The position numbers were made by a program, and so were the translations under genes. Shown piece by piece: positions 34,471 through 43,792 of a stretch of 53,472 nucleotides of DNA. Location: contig NZ_LMQH01000012.1 in the NCBI RefSeq assembly GCF_001424105.1, positions 1,540 through 55,011 of the forward strand, read 5' to 3'. This DNA is from Chryseobacterium sp. Leaf394. GTDB lineage: Bacteria; Bacteroidota; Bacteroidia; Flavobacteriales; Weeksellaceae. The notes beneath the pieces were generated by a model. The model did no database searches, was not told the origin of the DNA, and saw only the letters and a program-made list of their open reading frames with translations. How positions within the stretch are numbered: the first letter of the stretch is position 1; each line of letters opens with the position of its first letter.

Positions 34471-34532
34471 TTTACAAAATTAGATACTATTTGTCCCAAA
34501 ATGATTATATTTGTGGATACAATTTGTCCCAA
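34471..34532. promoter_or_regulatory. Divergent control region with two direct-repeat operator candidates
   Basis: GATACTATTTGTCCCAA (34483-34499) and GATACAATTTGTCCCAA (34516-34532) differ at one base and start 33 bp apart, about three helical turns. The plus-strand -7 box TATATTTG (34507-34514) lies between them, and the TTTG inside the first copy (34489-34492) sits at the -33 spacing. On the minus strand TAATTTTG (34474-34481) precedes the polymerase ATG. A repressor bound to both copies would block both promoters, which fits autoregulated LexA-like control. Confidence 0.65.
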
Positions 34533-35302
34533 TGTCAATTTTTTCAGATAACATCAGGTTTTTAAGGGTTAAGAAAGATTTATCCCAACAAGGTTTTGCC
34601 GATAAGCTTAATCTCAGTCGTGATCGGTATTCAAAATATGAAAATGGTCGCTCTGAGCCCTCATATGATGTATTGATTAACATATCCAAACACTTTCATA
34701 TCAGTATTGATCTTCTTCTTACTGTTGATATTAAAAAATATCCCTTAGACGAAATTCTGCAACTTCCGGACAACAGAATCGTGCTTCCCATCATCGTCGA
34801 TCAGTCGGGAAATAACAGCATTGAAATTATTCCACAGAAAGCATCAATGGGTTATTTGTCCGGCTACAGCGATCCTGAATATATCGAAAATTTACAGCGG
34901 ATTTCATTACCGTTTCTTACCAACGGAAAATACCGGGCGTTTCCGGCGCAGGGAGATTCTATGCCACCGTTCAGAGATGGTTCCTACATTATTGGAAAGT
35001 ATGTTGAGAATATTGAGGATTTAAAACCAAACAAAAGCTACATTTTCATCACGCTGGATGATGGAATTACCTATAAAAGATTTAAGGCTAAAAAAGAAAA
35101 TTTAATCACCGTAAGTGCCGACAATGAATTTTATGATCCGTACGATATTGATCTGAAAAATATTGTTGAAATCTGGCAGTATACATCCGGTATTTTCCCT
35201 GAAGAATTTGAAGCAGATCATCCTCAGAATTATAATGTGAAAGATTTATTTTTGGAATTGAGAAAGGATATTAAAAATCTGGAAAATAAGATTACGAAAT
35301 AG
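34532..35302 (+). CDS. LexA-like repressor: XRE helix-turn-helix fused to S24 peptidase domain
   Basis: A 256-residue protein from the ATG at 34532; the TTG at 34511 lies inside the operator region and is rejected. Residues 5-62 are an XRE helix-turn-helix (LRVKKDLSQQGFADKLNLSR, then YSKYENGRSEPSYDVLINI). Residues 75-220 are an S24/LexA-like self-cleavage domain with Ser143 in GDSMPP and Lys182 in TYKRF; the usual Ala-Gly cleavage site is not obvious, the equivalent area being KASMGYLSGY. It probably represses itself and the divergent mutagenic polymerase operon until DNA damage (inference). Confidence 0.87.
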   Translation: MSIFSDNIRFLRVKKDLSQQGFADKLNLSRDRYSKYENGRSEPSYDVLINISKHFHISIDLLLTVDIKKYPLDEILQLPDNRIVLPIIVDQSGNNSIEIIPQKASMGYLSGYSDPEYIENLQRISLPFLTNGKYRAFPAQGDSMPPFRDGSYIIGKYVENIEDLKPNKSYIFITLDDGITYKRFKAKKENLITVSADNEFYDPYDIDLKNIVEIWQYTSGIFPEEFEADHPQNYNVKDLFLELRKDIKNLENKITK

Positions 35303-35313
35303 AATTCAGGTCA

Positions 35314-35352
35314 CAAAAAAGCTTCCAAAAAAAATTCGGAAGCTTTGATTTT
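35314..35352. terminator. Bidirectional terminator between the LexA-like gene and prfA
   Basis: AAAGCTTCC and GGAAGCTTT form a perfect stem around an A-rich loop, with T-runs on both strands. Confidence 0.8.
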
Positions 35353-35369
35353 TATAAAGAAAGAAAATT

Positions 35370-36455
35370 TTAATAATTATCTTCTTCGCCTTTCATTTTT
35401 TCAGCATTTTCTGCCATGATTACGGCGTCGATCATTTCAGAAATATCACCATTCATGTAGGCATCAAGATTATACATTGATTTACCGATTCTGTGATCTG
35501 TAACTCTTCCCTGGGGATAATTGTACGTTTTGATTTTTGCAGAACGGTCACCGGTAGAAACCATCGATTTACGCTGTGCCGCAATATCTCCGACAGATTT
35601 CTGAACTTCAATATCGTATAATTTGGTACGGAGCATTTCCATCGCCAGCTCACGGTTGGCCAACTGAGAACGCGCCTGCTGACATACGACTACCATTCCT
35701 GAAGGTTTGTGCGTCAACTGTACTTTGGTTTCAACCTTGTTTACGTTTTGTCCACCCGCTCCACCTGAACGTGAAGTCTGCATTTCGATATCTGCAGGAT
35801 TTAATTCAAAATCGATCTCTTCAGCTTCAGGTAAAACCGCAACTGTGATTGCTGAAGTGTGTACACGACCTTGGGATTCTGTCTCCGGAACACGCTGTAC
35901 ACGGTGAACTCCGGATTCAAATTTCATAATTCCGTAAACCCCGTCGCCTTCGATCTTCAGAATAAGTTCTTTATATCCTTTTGCTGCTTCACTGGAGTCT
36001 GTGATCTCATGCTTCCAGCCTTTTGTTTTGAAAAACATGGTGTACGCTCTGTAAACGTCTTCCACGAAAATCGCCGCTTCATCGCCACCGGTTCCGGCAC
36101 GAAGTTCCACGATCACGTTTTTGTCATCGGTAGGATCCTTAGGAATCAGAAGAACTTTCAATTCTTCTTCCAGACCGGGAAGTTTTTGCTGAGCCTCTAC
36201 TTTTTCTTCTTTAGCCATATCTACAAGGTCTCTGTCTGAACCATCTGCGATGATTTCCTCAGATTCCGCGATGTTGTCTAAAGCATTTTTATATTGGTCG
36301 TAAACGTGTACTATTTTTCCTAAATCGCTGTATTCTTTGTTTAAAGAAGAATATTTTTTCTGATCCGAAATTACGTCTGGCTGTATAATAAGGTCTGCTA
36401 CCTCATTATATCTCTGTTTTATCGCTTCTAATTTTGGAATTAATGACTTAGACAT
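35370..36455 (-). CDS. prfA: Peptide chain release factor 1
   Basis: A 361-residue release factor that recognises UAA and UAG stop codons and triggers hydrolysis of peptidyl-tRNA at the ribosome. The GGQ motif is at residues 234-236 ([14 protein letters not shown]). The stop-recognition loop [16 protein letters not shown] has PET (190-192) at the position of the PAT tripeptide of E. coli RF1. The N-terminal helical domain (residues 1-110) and the C-terminal [17 protein letters not shown] region are intact. Length is normal. Confidence 0.97.
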   Translation of the reverse strand: MSKSLIPKLEAIKQRYNEVADLIIQPDVISDQKKYSSLNKEYSDLGKIVHVYDQYKNALDNIAESEEIIADGSDRDLVDMAKEEKVEAQQKLPGLEEELKVLLIPKDPTDDKNVIVELRAGTGGDEAAIFVEDVYRAYTMFFKTKGWKHEITDSSEAAKGYKELILKIEGDGVYGIMKFESGVHRVQRVPETESQGRVHTSAITVAVLPEAEEIDFELNPADIEMQTSRSGGAGGQNVNKVETKVQLTHKPSGMVVVCQQARSQLANRELAMEMLRTKLYDIEVQKSVGDIAAQRKSMVSTGDRSAKIKTYNYPQGRVTDHRIGKSMYNLDAYMNGDISEMIDAVIMAENAEKMKGEEDNY

Positions 36456-36472
36456 ATTAAAAATTTAGTTTG

Positions 36473-36504
36473 CAAAGATACGGAATTGACAATGAAGAAC
36501 AAAA
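36473..36504 (-). promoter_or_regulatory. Promoter of prfA
   Basis: On the minus strand TTTTG (36504-36500) and TATCTTTG (36480-36473) have a 19-bp spacing, and the ATG is 18 bp downstream of the -7 box. Confidence 0.6.
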
Positions 36505-36536
36505 GACCATTTTAATAAGCTTTTGTATCTTATTTC

Positions 36537-37133
36537 TCATTTGTTAGAATCATAAAAAATATTTTCCATCAAATCTAATTGTTTACCAGTAACTTCATGA
36601 TAAACCTGTAGTTCATATTTTCCTTCGTTGAGTCGCCAAATGATGAGTAAATCTCGATTGAAGGCGAATTCTTTATTTTTTAAAGAATTTTTTAAAGAAT
36701 TAATTTTAGTTAATTTATTCTCACATTCTTTCACATTTTTTGAATGTGTTTTTTTACCATCAGTGAGTAAATAAGAATGACATTTGGTTTCGTTAAGTAA
36801 ATATAAATATTCATAAGGGCCTTCGGTATTAGAAAAATTAATGATTAAAGTAAAATCATTTTGAGAATTAAAAGTTTTATTTTTAAGACCTAAAACTGAA
36901 AATTGTTTTTCCAAAAAAGAATCGTCTTTTGACTTAATAAAATTAATATGCTCTGAAATTCTATATTGCTGTTTCTGATTTGCTTCCAATTGTTGCTCAA
37001 GCTCACTAACAACTGACCGTTTTAATTCAGAAGTTATAAATATTGGTTTAAAATCCTTATCACGAATATTTGGATTATGTTGGGATTTGCATGATATTAC
37101 CAAAATAAAAAAGAGCAGATATTGTATTTTCAT
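36537..37133 (-). CDS. Hypothetical lipoprotein
   Basis: A 198-residue protein whose N-terminus MKIQYLLFFILVISCKSQ is a lipoprotein signal with the lipid-modified Cys at residue 15. The mature part is rich in K, N and E, with a central beta-hairpin region (DFTLIINFSNTEGPYEYLYLLNETKCHSYLL) and a C-terminal strand (LLIIWRLNEGKYELQVYHEVTG). No family recognised; no nearby partner is obvious. Downstream of the GH13 gene with 110 bp between, across which the terminator hairpin lies, so it is likely transcribed separately. Confidence 0.65.
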   Translation of the reverse strand: MKIQYLLFFILVISCKSQHNPNIRDKDFKPIFITSELKRSVVSELEQQLEANQKQQYRISEHINFIKSKDDSFLEKQFSVLGLKNKTFNSQNDFTLIINFSNTEGPYEYLYLLNETKCHSYLLTDGKKTHSKNVKECENKLTKINSLKNSLKNKEFAFNRDLLIIWRLNEGKYELQVYHEVTGKQLDLMENIFYDSNK

Positions 37134-37180
37134 TCTAATATTTATTATTGTGTTTAAAAATACTTCTTTTTAAAACAAAA

Positions 37181-37213
37181 AGCCCTGCCAACGTTTGAAA
37201 CGCTGGCAGGGCT
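37181..37213 (-). terminator. 33-nt palindrome, copy 4, acting as terminator of the GH13 gene
   Basis: Arms AGCCCTGCCAACGTT and AACGCTGGCAGGGCT surround a TGA loop, with one mismatch. On the minus strand it is followed by TTTTTGTTTTAAAA, and it sits 31 bp after the amylase stop. This suggests recruitment of a dispersed palindrome as a terminator. Confidence 0.75.
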
Positions 37214-37243
37214 GATGTTAGGATATTTTTAATCAATTAAATA

Positions 37244-40081
37244 TTACTTCACGATCATTTTTTCAATAGAAACTCCGGTTTCAGATTTTAAATGAACCAG
37301 ATAAGTTCCTGAAGGATAATTGGTGTTGATTTCTAAAGTACCATTTTCAGTTTTGAGTTGATAAGAATTCATCTTTTTACCGGTCATGTCGTAAATGGTA
37401 ATTTCTCCGTTTTTAACTTTATGATAAATCAGTTTTGCCACTTTATTTTTCACAGGATTATCGGCAATCTGAAGCGAAAGTCTGTTTTCTAAATTCTGCT
37501 CAGATGTTGACAGAGTTCCTGCGGCATTTCCGTAAATTCTGAATTCCCCCGGTTCCAGACTGATCGGAGCTGTGGTGGACGATACAGTGTATGAAGAGTT
37601 ATCCATTAGATTCTGCCACTGTCCGGCGTATGGGAAATAAGGAACTATATTTCTTGTGGTAAGTCCGTAATTCGCTAAAACTAAAACATTTTTCATTCCG
37701 GCAACGGTGTTGTCCTGAAGATAAATCCTTGTTACCAGACCGTCCACATCATTCGTCAGATTGTTGGATTCTACAGTGTACGTTTTCGTTTTAAAAACAG
37801 GGTGAATATTTCTTAAATTAATAATCTGCGACCATGTAGTGTAAATAGAATTTCTGTTCGGATTGGTGTCATAACCTAAAGTGAAAGCTACAGGCTTTTC
37901 ATCTGTACGGCAGGCGTTGTTGATGCTTCCGTCCGGACATCTGTTGATGCTGAATTCATAGCCCAATTCTCCAAACTGCCAGATCATTTTCGGGCCGGGA
38001 ACAGTAAAGAATGTTGCTCCGAAAGTTTTCATTCTGTTTAAAGCTGTATTCAAAGTGGTTACATTGTAACCGCCGCTGCTTGCTCCGTAAGCCAGATTTT
38101 TAAACATTAATCTTTCCTCGTCATGGCTTTCACCAAAACCTACTGTATAATTATTGGTAAAACCGTGCAGTTCGTGATCCATACGGTCAAAACTGCTGTT
38201 ATCTTTGTAACCCATGGTATTTTGGTTGTATGGACCGTTCTGGTTGTTCCAAAGCATGACACCTTTTCCTTCCGCTACTCTGTAGTTTGCCCACTGTTGC
38301 TCTTCGGCGTCAGTTCCGAGGTGCTCAAATATCATATAAGAATTAGGATCTATAGCCCACTGTTTGTCTGCATAATACTTCAGAACATCTACTCTGTCCT
38401 GCTGATAGGCGTTGGTGCAGGTTTCGTCATTTTCAGTACAGTTCTGGGTAAAACCTTTGGTTAAATCCCAACGGAAACCGTCAACTTTATATTCTGTAAG
38501 CCATTGCTGAAGACATCTTTCAACATAGTATTTTGTTGCAGCTGTGCTGTGATTGAAATCATTAAAAACATTATAAGAATGTTTCGGAACTGTATTAAAA
38601 TAAGGATTATTGGCAGCGATATCTCCATAACCGTCACCATCCGGATCTACATTCCAAAGTCTCGCCAGCGGATTTCTTCCTGTCGCATGATTGAAGGCAA
38701 CATCGAGAATAACGGCGATTCCCTGCTGGTGACAAAGATCTACGAATTCTTTAAATTTCGCCGGAGTTCCGTAAGCTTTATCAATTGCGTAATGGAATGA
38801 TGTGTTGTAACCCCATGATATATTTCCTTCAAATTCCATAATCGGCATCAGCTCGATTGCATTGATATTTAAAGTTTTTAAATATGAAATTTTATTGATT
38901 AACGACTGCCAGTTTTTTTCTGCCGTGAAGTCTCTCAAAAGCAACTCATAAATAACAAGATTCTCCTTGTTGGGTCTTGTAAAATTGGTTACCTGCCACG
39001 GATAAGCTGTTTCACCCGTTTTAAACATAGAAACTTCAAAGCCCTGTCCTGCAGGGAAAGCTGGTAAATTAGGATAAGTGGTTGCCGAAATATACTGATC
39101 ATCATACGACGAAAGAATCTGTGGAGAAAAAGGATCTGCCACTTTCTTTAAATCATTGGTTCTGTACTGGAAAGTATAGAGCTGCTGTGCAGTAAGTCCT
39201 GATAGCTCAATCCAGTACAAATCCGGATTTGTTGTATCCCGTTTCATTAAGTAAGAATCATTGACCGCCCATCCATTAAAACTTCCGATCACATGAACGA
39301 AATTTTTGAACGGTGCGTACAGAGCCAATCCCACTTTAGTCTGATCTGTAGGATGGTAGTTAATTCCCTGCTTTATCCATGTAGGAATTGCTTCTGAAAC
39401 TACATTTCTTGGAGTCTGAAGAACAAAAGTTCTGTTCTTGACAGTATTGTTGGCATCAGTTGCAATCAGTTCCATATCGGCATCAGCTACCATTGTGTAA
39501 TTGTAAGAATACGACGTTGAAGCCACTGAAGTTGAGTGAACAACCACTCCGTTGGCTTTCAGCTGATAAGTTGCCGCTGTGGTTGCTGTCGCAGAAATAT
39601 TAATTGAACTTCCTGCTGCAACACTGGTAATGCTGTTGGCTGCCGGGCTGGTCATATTTAAATTTAATGTTCCGACATTCACATAAATATCAGGTGAAGT
39701 CTGACTGCTTCCTGTTTTTGTTTTCAACAGGAAACCAAATCTGCCGATGTTGGTTCTGTTGTAAAATGTTGTCGGCGTAAATGTAAGCGAGTAGGAATCT
39801 GTTCCTGCATTGTAAGCCAAACGGTTTGTTTCATTTGAATTCCCCCATGTTCCGTTAGTCGGGCAGTCCTGACTGTTGGCGTAATTCTGATCCAATGACC
39901 ATGACCAGATATAAACTGCATTATTCACAACACCCCAAGCCGCTTCATCAATCTGATTTCCGGGAACGGTAAGTGTGATCTGCTGTGTTTCGTTGAAAGG
40001 ATTGGGAGAAATTGTATAAGAAATCTGCCCAAAAATATTAGCGACAATCAACAGAAAAAAGGGTATAAGTATTCTTTTCAT
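37244..40081 (-). CDS. Secreted alpha-amylase family (GH13) enzyme with T9SS sorting tail
   Basis: A 945-residue protein with a signal peptide (residues 1-18, IVANIFGQ). After N-terminal beta domains, including a CBM48-like part (FVHVIGSFNGWAVND), the TIM-barrel has the GH13 regions: NAIELMPIMEF, DVAFNHATG (region I), VDGFRWDLTKGF (II, nucleophile Asp), MIFEHLG (III, acid Glu) and FGESHDEERL (IV). It should cleave alpha-glucans such as starch or glycogen. The last 75 residues (IADNPVKNKVAKLIYHKVKN, then GEITIYDMTGKKMNSYQL) are a type IX secretion sorting domain, so it is exported to the cell surface. Confidence 0.92.
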   Translation of the reverse strand: MKRILIPFFLLIVANIFGQISYTISPNPFNETQQITLTVPGNQIDEAAWGVVNNAVYIWSWSLDQNYANSQDCPTNGTWGNSNETNRLAYNAGTDSYSLTFTPTTFYNRTNIGRFGFLLKTKTGSSQTSPDIYVNVGTLNLNMTSPAANSITSVAAGSSINISATATTAATYQLKANGVVVHSTSVASTSYSYNYTMVADADMELIATDANNTVKNRTFVLQTPRNVVSEAIPTWIKQGINYHPTDQTKVGLALYAPFKNFVHVIGSFNGWAVNDSYLMKRDTTNPDLYWIELSGLTAQQLYTFQYRTNDLKKVADPFSPQILSSYDDQYISATTYPNLPAFPAGQGFEVSMFKTGETAYPWQVTNFTRPNKENLVIYELLLRDFTAEKNWQSLINKISYLKTLNINAIELMPIMEFEGNISWGYNTSFHYAIDKAYGTPAKFKEFVDLCHQQGIAVILDVAFNHATGRNPLARLWNVDPDGDGYGDIAANNPYFNTVPKHSYNVFNDFNHSTAATKYYVERCLQQWLTEYKVDGFRWDLTKGFTQNCTENDETCTNAYQQDRVDVLKYYADKQWAIDPNSYMIFEHLGTDAEEQQWANYRVAEGKGVMLWNNQNGPYNQNTMGYKDNSSFDRMDHELHGFTNNYTVGFGESHDEERLMFKNLAYGASSGGYNVTTLNTALNRMKTFGATFFTVPGPKMIWQFGELGYEFSINRCPDGSINNACRTDEKPVAFTLGYDTNPNRNSIYTTWSQIINLRNIHPVFKTKTYTVESNNLTNDVDGLVTRIYLQDNTVAGMKNVLVLANYGLTTRNIVPYFPYAGQWQNLMDNSSYTVSSTTAPISLEPGEFRIYGNAAGTLSTSEQNLENRLSLQIADNPVKNKVAKLIYHKVKNGEITIYDMTGKKMNSYQLKTENGTLEINTNYPSGTYLVHLKSETGVSIEKMIVK

Positions 40082-40161
40082 AAAGTACTATTTTTAGCGA
40101 ATCTACAATAAATATTAAAACGAAAATCACTCCTACTGATAATTTATCATTTAGAGAAAAT

Positions 40162-40187
40162 AAAAAGCCCATCCGGAGATGAGCTTC
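40162..40187 (-). terminator. Rho-independent terminator of the FISUMP protein gene
   Basis: On the minus strand AAGCTCATC and GATGGGCTT pair around TCCG, followed by TTTTTATTTT. Confidence 0.7.
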
Positions 40188-40242
40188 ATGTAAAAATTAA
40201 TGATTAAAACAGTGTGACTGGTGTTTATTATAAAATTTGTGT

Positions 40243-42309
40243 TTAGTTTTTAATGATTTTTTTTGAAACTTTCTGTCCGTTTTTGAACTCGACTTCCACG
40301 ATATAGATTCCTTTAACTAAAAATGTCATATCGATTTGATTATTTCTAAATTCCGCAACCATTTTTTGTCCCACAAAATTGCTTACAGAAATATTCTGAA
40401 CCTGAGAATCTGATTTGATATACAGAATCCCGTTGGTTGGGTTTGGATGAATGCCAACTGAATTATTTTTAGAAAAATCAGTTACACTTAAAGCATCACT
40501 TGCAGGTTTTATGCATCTTACGGAAGACCCCTGACCTCTTGGAGCTCCGGCTGAGGGATTTCCAATGGTTGTTCCTACGTACAGATATTTTGCTCCTAAA
40601 CCTGTAGGAGTTGAGCTCCAGAAATACCCTCTCTGACCTACAAATCCGAAAGAACCATCAGTGAAAGATCTGTTTCCACCGGCAGGAAGTTTGAGTTTGC
40701 TTTCGTAGGCTGTTGCAGGATTATTGATTCCTTCTGCATTTTTAACTGCAGTCCAGTCGGCCTGTGAAGGCATTTGCCAATTGGGACCAACGGCTTTACA
40801 GGGATCAGCTCCGTTTACAGCTGTGACTGAATTGGATGTTGCTGTCCATTGATCATTAAGGTCATTTCCGCCCCACCATGATCCGAGAATAAAAGATGAA
40901 GAACTGTTCAATCCATTAGGTGAATTTGGTGAAGGAGCATTAGCTGTTGATGAATTTCTTACCTGATGGCCGTCGTCCCATCTTCCCCACTGGAAAAGAT
41001 CGCCGTAAGAATCAGCGTCAGAAAGTGAAGTCGCCACCTGCGAGCTTCCCAGGTTCTGCTGAAGCCAGATTTTACCGTCGGCACCTCTTACGGTTGTGTA
41101 CGTTACTGACTGACCTTTGTAATTAAATGTCACACATCCCAGATCGCCAACATTAGTTCCAGGATCGGTATTGTTGCAAGAACTGTTCGATGACGGAGAC
41201 GGAATTGTAATACGCTTCACTTTTGTATTTCCCTGTGAGTAAGCTAACAAAAGATAATTATTCACATTATCAACTGCCAAATCATTATAAGTCGCCTCAC
41301 CATCGGAAATAAAATCTCCTCCGAAAGTTGACCAGGTATTTGATGCTGAATCTAACTGATACGCAGTATTTCTTAAAAAATTATCATTCTCCCAACGGCT
41401 TGCCACCACGTAAGGTTTACCTGATGAAGTAACTGCCAAAGCAACGTGCTGTACGCCGCCTGCGGAAAAATAAGCGTTTCCAACCTGTTCCCATGAAGTT
41501 CCATTAAATTTTTTTACATTAACCTTTCTGGAATTTGCTGAGTTTGAAACGTAAGCAACATACAGATTATTATTAGAATCAATTGCAATATCAGAAGTGT
41601 ACTGCTCGCCGGAAGATGCCGCATCTACAATGCTTCCGCCAACCAATGCCCATGGATCTGATGACACTGCTGTGGTTGTATTTTCGTAAACACGTACACC
41701 ACTCGCCACATTGGATGTGTAGACTTTGTTGTTGGTTCCTATCACCATTTCTGCGAAGGCAGCACCATTTGAAAAGCCGGCATTCCCCACCTGTTCCCAG
41801 ATTCCGTTGACCAATCTTTTTACCGTTCCCGAACCGAGCGTACTGTACGTAAACAAAACTCCTGAGGGAGCAACCGCCGACGCGTGATAGTTGATTGTAG
41901 AAGTCGCTGCACTTGCCAGTTGAGTCCATGAAGTTCCGTTAAAATGACGGACTTCCAAACCGCTTCCCTGATTGGTGTAATAAAGATCAGTTCCTGCAGT
42001 ATTAATGGAAAGTGAGTTGTATGTCGCAAAACTATTGGTAATTCCAGCACTTCCGCCAACGTAAGACCATGCAGTTCCGTTAAATTTCTGAACAGATCCT
42101 TTCTGAACCGAAACATCATAATAGGAAAGATAATAATTACCTGTATTGTCTACCACTAAATTATTAAAACTGCTTCCACCCGCTGAGACATTTGCCGATG
42201 AACCTACATTTTCCCACTGTTGGGCATTTACATCATTATTTCCTGCAACAAACAGCACCAAAACGGCAAAGCCCAATTTCACTGCCGATGAGTATAAACT
42301 TCCACACAT
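40243..42309 (-). CDS. T9SS-exported FISUMP-domain surface protein
   Basis: A 688-residue protein with a signal peptide (KLGFAVLVLFVAGNNDVNAQ near residue 11-30). Residues 30-370 are repeated beta-propeller-like blocks (GTSWEQVGNAYFSAGG, GTAWSYVGGSAGITN, GSWTQL-like). About 385-600 form a FISUMP domain (YTTVRGADGKIWLQQNLGSS, then DLFQWGRWDDGHQVR and FWSSTPTG). The C-terminal tail (NNSVGIHPNPTNGILYIKSD, then GQKVSKKIIKN) is a T9SS sorting domain. Such proteins are carried to the cell surface; the substrate or partner is unknown. It precedes the GH13 gene in the same direction but has its own terminator. Confidence 0.88.
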   Translation of the reverse strand: MCGSLYSSAVKLGFAVLVLFVAGNNDVNAQQWENVGSSANVSAGGSSFNNLVVDNTGNYYLSYYDVSVQKGSVQKFNGTAWSYVGGSAGITNSFATYNSLSINTAGTDLYYTNQGSGLEVRHFNGTSWTQLASAATSTINYHASAVAPSGVLFTYSTLGSGTVKRLVNGIWEQVGNAGFSNGAAFAEMVIGTNNKVYTSNVASGVRVYENTTTAVSSDPWALVGGSIVDAASSGEQYTSDIAIDSNNNLYVAYVSNSANSRKVNVKKFNGTSWEQVGNAYFSAGGVQHVALAVTSSGKPYVVASRWENDNFLRNTAYQLDSASNTWSTFGGDFISDGEATYNDLAVDNVNNYLLLAYSQGNTKVKRITIPSPSSNSSCNNTDPGTNVGDLGCVTFNYKGQSVTYTTVRGADGKIWLQQNLGSSQVATSLSDADSYGDLFQWGRWDDGHQVRNSSTANAPSPNSPNGLNSSSSFILGSWWGGNDLNDQWTATSNSVTAVNGADPCKAVGPNWQMPSQADWTAVKNAEGINNPATAYESKLKLPAGGNRSFTDGSFGFVGQRGYFWSSTPTGLGAKYLYVGTTIGNPSAGAPRGQGSSVRCIKPASDALSVTDFSKNNSVGIHPNPTNGILYIKSDSQVQNISVSNFVGQKMVAEFRNNQIDMTFLVKGIYIVEVEFKNGQKVSKKIIKN

Positions 42310-42353
42310 AACAATCTTATTTTTATTTATTCTAAATTGATTTAAATTTTCTG

Positions 42354-42361
42354 CAAATTTA
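42354..42361 (-). promoter_or_regulatory. -7 box of the FISUMP protein gene
   Basis: The minus strand reads TAAATTTG, 44 bp upstream of the ATG. Confidence 0.5.
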
Positions 42362-42458
42362 TATCATGTAAATAAAAAAGACTTATCATTACCGAAGTTT
42401 ATGTTATCATACCCGCAGAATTTTCAATTTTAAAATTAAATTATTGGGAATCAAAAAC

Positions 42459-43571
42459 TTAATCCTTTTCTTCAAAAGTAATGTTCTTTGAAATTTTATA
42501 TTTTCTCTTCTTTTTGTCAGGTTTCTGATCTTCACCCAGAAGTCTGCCCCATGCCTGAAGTCCTTCAACTCTCTCAAAAACAATTTTAATGATCGCAATC
42601 GCAGGAATACAGAGCAACATCCCAGAAATCCCCCACAAATGTTCACCGATAATTATACCTATGAAAGAAAACAAAGCATTGATCTTCACTTTGGAACCTA
42701 CCACAAAAGGAAGCACAATATTTCCGTCGATGGCATGAATAATCACATAACCGATAGCCGTATAAACACAGTCTGAAACCGTGCCCGTGGCAAACGCAAT
42801 GAAGCAGGAAATCAAAAGTGAAATACAGATTCCGATGTATGGAATTACATTAAGCAGTCCGGTGAGAACCCCTAAGAGAATAGCATATTTTACATCTAAA
42901 ATACTCAGCAAAATAGTTGTGAGTACAGAAACGATGATGATTTGAATGAATAAACCAATAATGTACTGCTTCGTCATTACTCTTACTTCAAAAACGGCTT
43001 CCATTACGCTGTTCTGATGCTTTTCATTAAAAACATTAATAATAAACCGGTTTAAAATTCTTCTGTAATTTAAAATAAAAATGAAAAACAGAATGAAAAA
43101 AGCTAAAAACCCCAGACCGCTTGAGAAAATCCCGAATGTAAAGCCTAAAATCAGACCTGAGGAAGAAAGTATTTTCCCCACACCCTGATCGATATAGTCA
43201 AACTGCTCCTTGATTTTCACATTAAAAGTTCTGGAAACCCACTGCTGCAAATCTTCGAAAACACTGGTGAACTGGGATCTCAATTTTGGAATATCATTGG
43301 TAAACCCTGAAATCTGAGTTGAAAAAAAGTAGATCAGTCCAGCTAAAAAAATAATAAGCACGAAGACCGACGCCAAAGTAGAAAATGACCTCGGAAACCT
43401 CAGTCTCCTCTCCAGAAAAGTGGCAAATGGTAAAAACAGCATCGCCATCAGAAATGCCAGAAAAAAAGGAGCCAGAATACTCTGCCCAAGACTCATAAGA
43501 TAGCCAATCCCAATAATTGAGATGACAGCAAGTGCGAGTTTCTGAAGAAAAGGAAGTCGAAGTATATTCAT
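42459..43571 (-). CDS. AI-2E family permease-like membrane protein
   Basis: A 370-residue protein of the PerM/TqsA (AI-2E transporter) family with 6-8 membrane helices: the N-terminal pair (LALAVISIIGIGYLMSLG, LAPFFLAFLMAMLFLPFATFL), a helix near LASVFVLIIFLAGLIYFFS, an extracytoplasmic segment and the conserved C-terminal block (YAILLGVLTGLLNVIPYIG, then AIDGNIVLPFVVGSKVKINA and GMLLCIPAIAII). Some members export autoinducer 2, others act as ion/proton antiporters; the substrate is not known here. The C-terminus is charged (DQKPDKKKRKYKI). It lies downstream of lon, on the same strand, with a terminator between. Confidence 0.9.
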   Translation of the reverse strand: MNILRLPFLQKLALAVISIIGIGYLMSLGQSILAPFFLAFLMAMLFLPFATFLERRLRFPRSFSTLASVFVLIIFLAGLIYFFSTQISGFTNDIPKLRSQFTSVFEDLQQWVSRTFNVKIKEQFDYIDQGVGKILSSSGLILGFTFGIFSSGLGFLAFFILFFIFILNYRRILNRFIINVFNEKHQNSVMEAVFEVRVMTKQYIIGLFIQIIIVSVLTTILLSILDVKYAILLGVLTGLLNVIPYIGICISLLISCFIAFATGTVSDCVYTAIGYVIIHAIDGNIVLPFVVGSKVKINALFSFIGIIIGEHLWGISGMLLCIPAIAIIKIVFERVEGLQAWGRLLGEDQKPDKKKRKYKISKNITFEEKD

Positions 43572-43615
43572 TTGGAAATCTGTGTTTAAGAATAAGCAAA
43601 CACTGAAGTGGCATA

Positions 43616-43641
43616 AACAAAAAACACGCCTTTCAGCGTGC
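43616..43641 (-). terminator. Hairpin downstream of lon, possible terminator
   Basis: On the minus strand GCACGC pairs with GCGTGT around TGAAAG, followed by TTTTTTG. It is 240 bp after the lon stop, so it ends either the lon transcript or read-through; weak but typical in form. Confidence 0.5.
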
Positions 43642-43700
43642 CTGATGTAATTTAAATTCTATTTTTAATTTTGAAACCCAAACTCAACTGCCTGCATTCT

Positions 43701-43780
43701 GCGTAAGGGATAGAAGCGGCATCCTTTTGTAAGGAGGAACGACGAGCAAAAGATATAGCGGATAGCCCGACCCGTTTGCA
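43701..43780. repeat. Hairpin repeat, copy 2 of 2
   Basis: GGCATCCTTTTG, then a G-rich loop (TAAGGAGGAACGACGAG) and CAAAAGATATAGCGGATAGC. The flanks match the copy at 22651-22740, but the stem is shorter (CTTTTG/CAAAAG). Confidence 0.65.
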
Positions 43781-43792
43781 TGAAGCGTGGGG

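Noticed and set aside
34511..34531. TTG start for the LexA-like repressor
   Set aside because: The section is inside the second operator copy; the ATG at 34532 begins a typical XRE helix.
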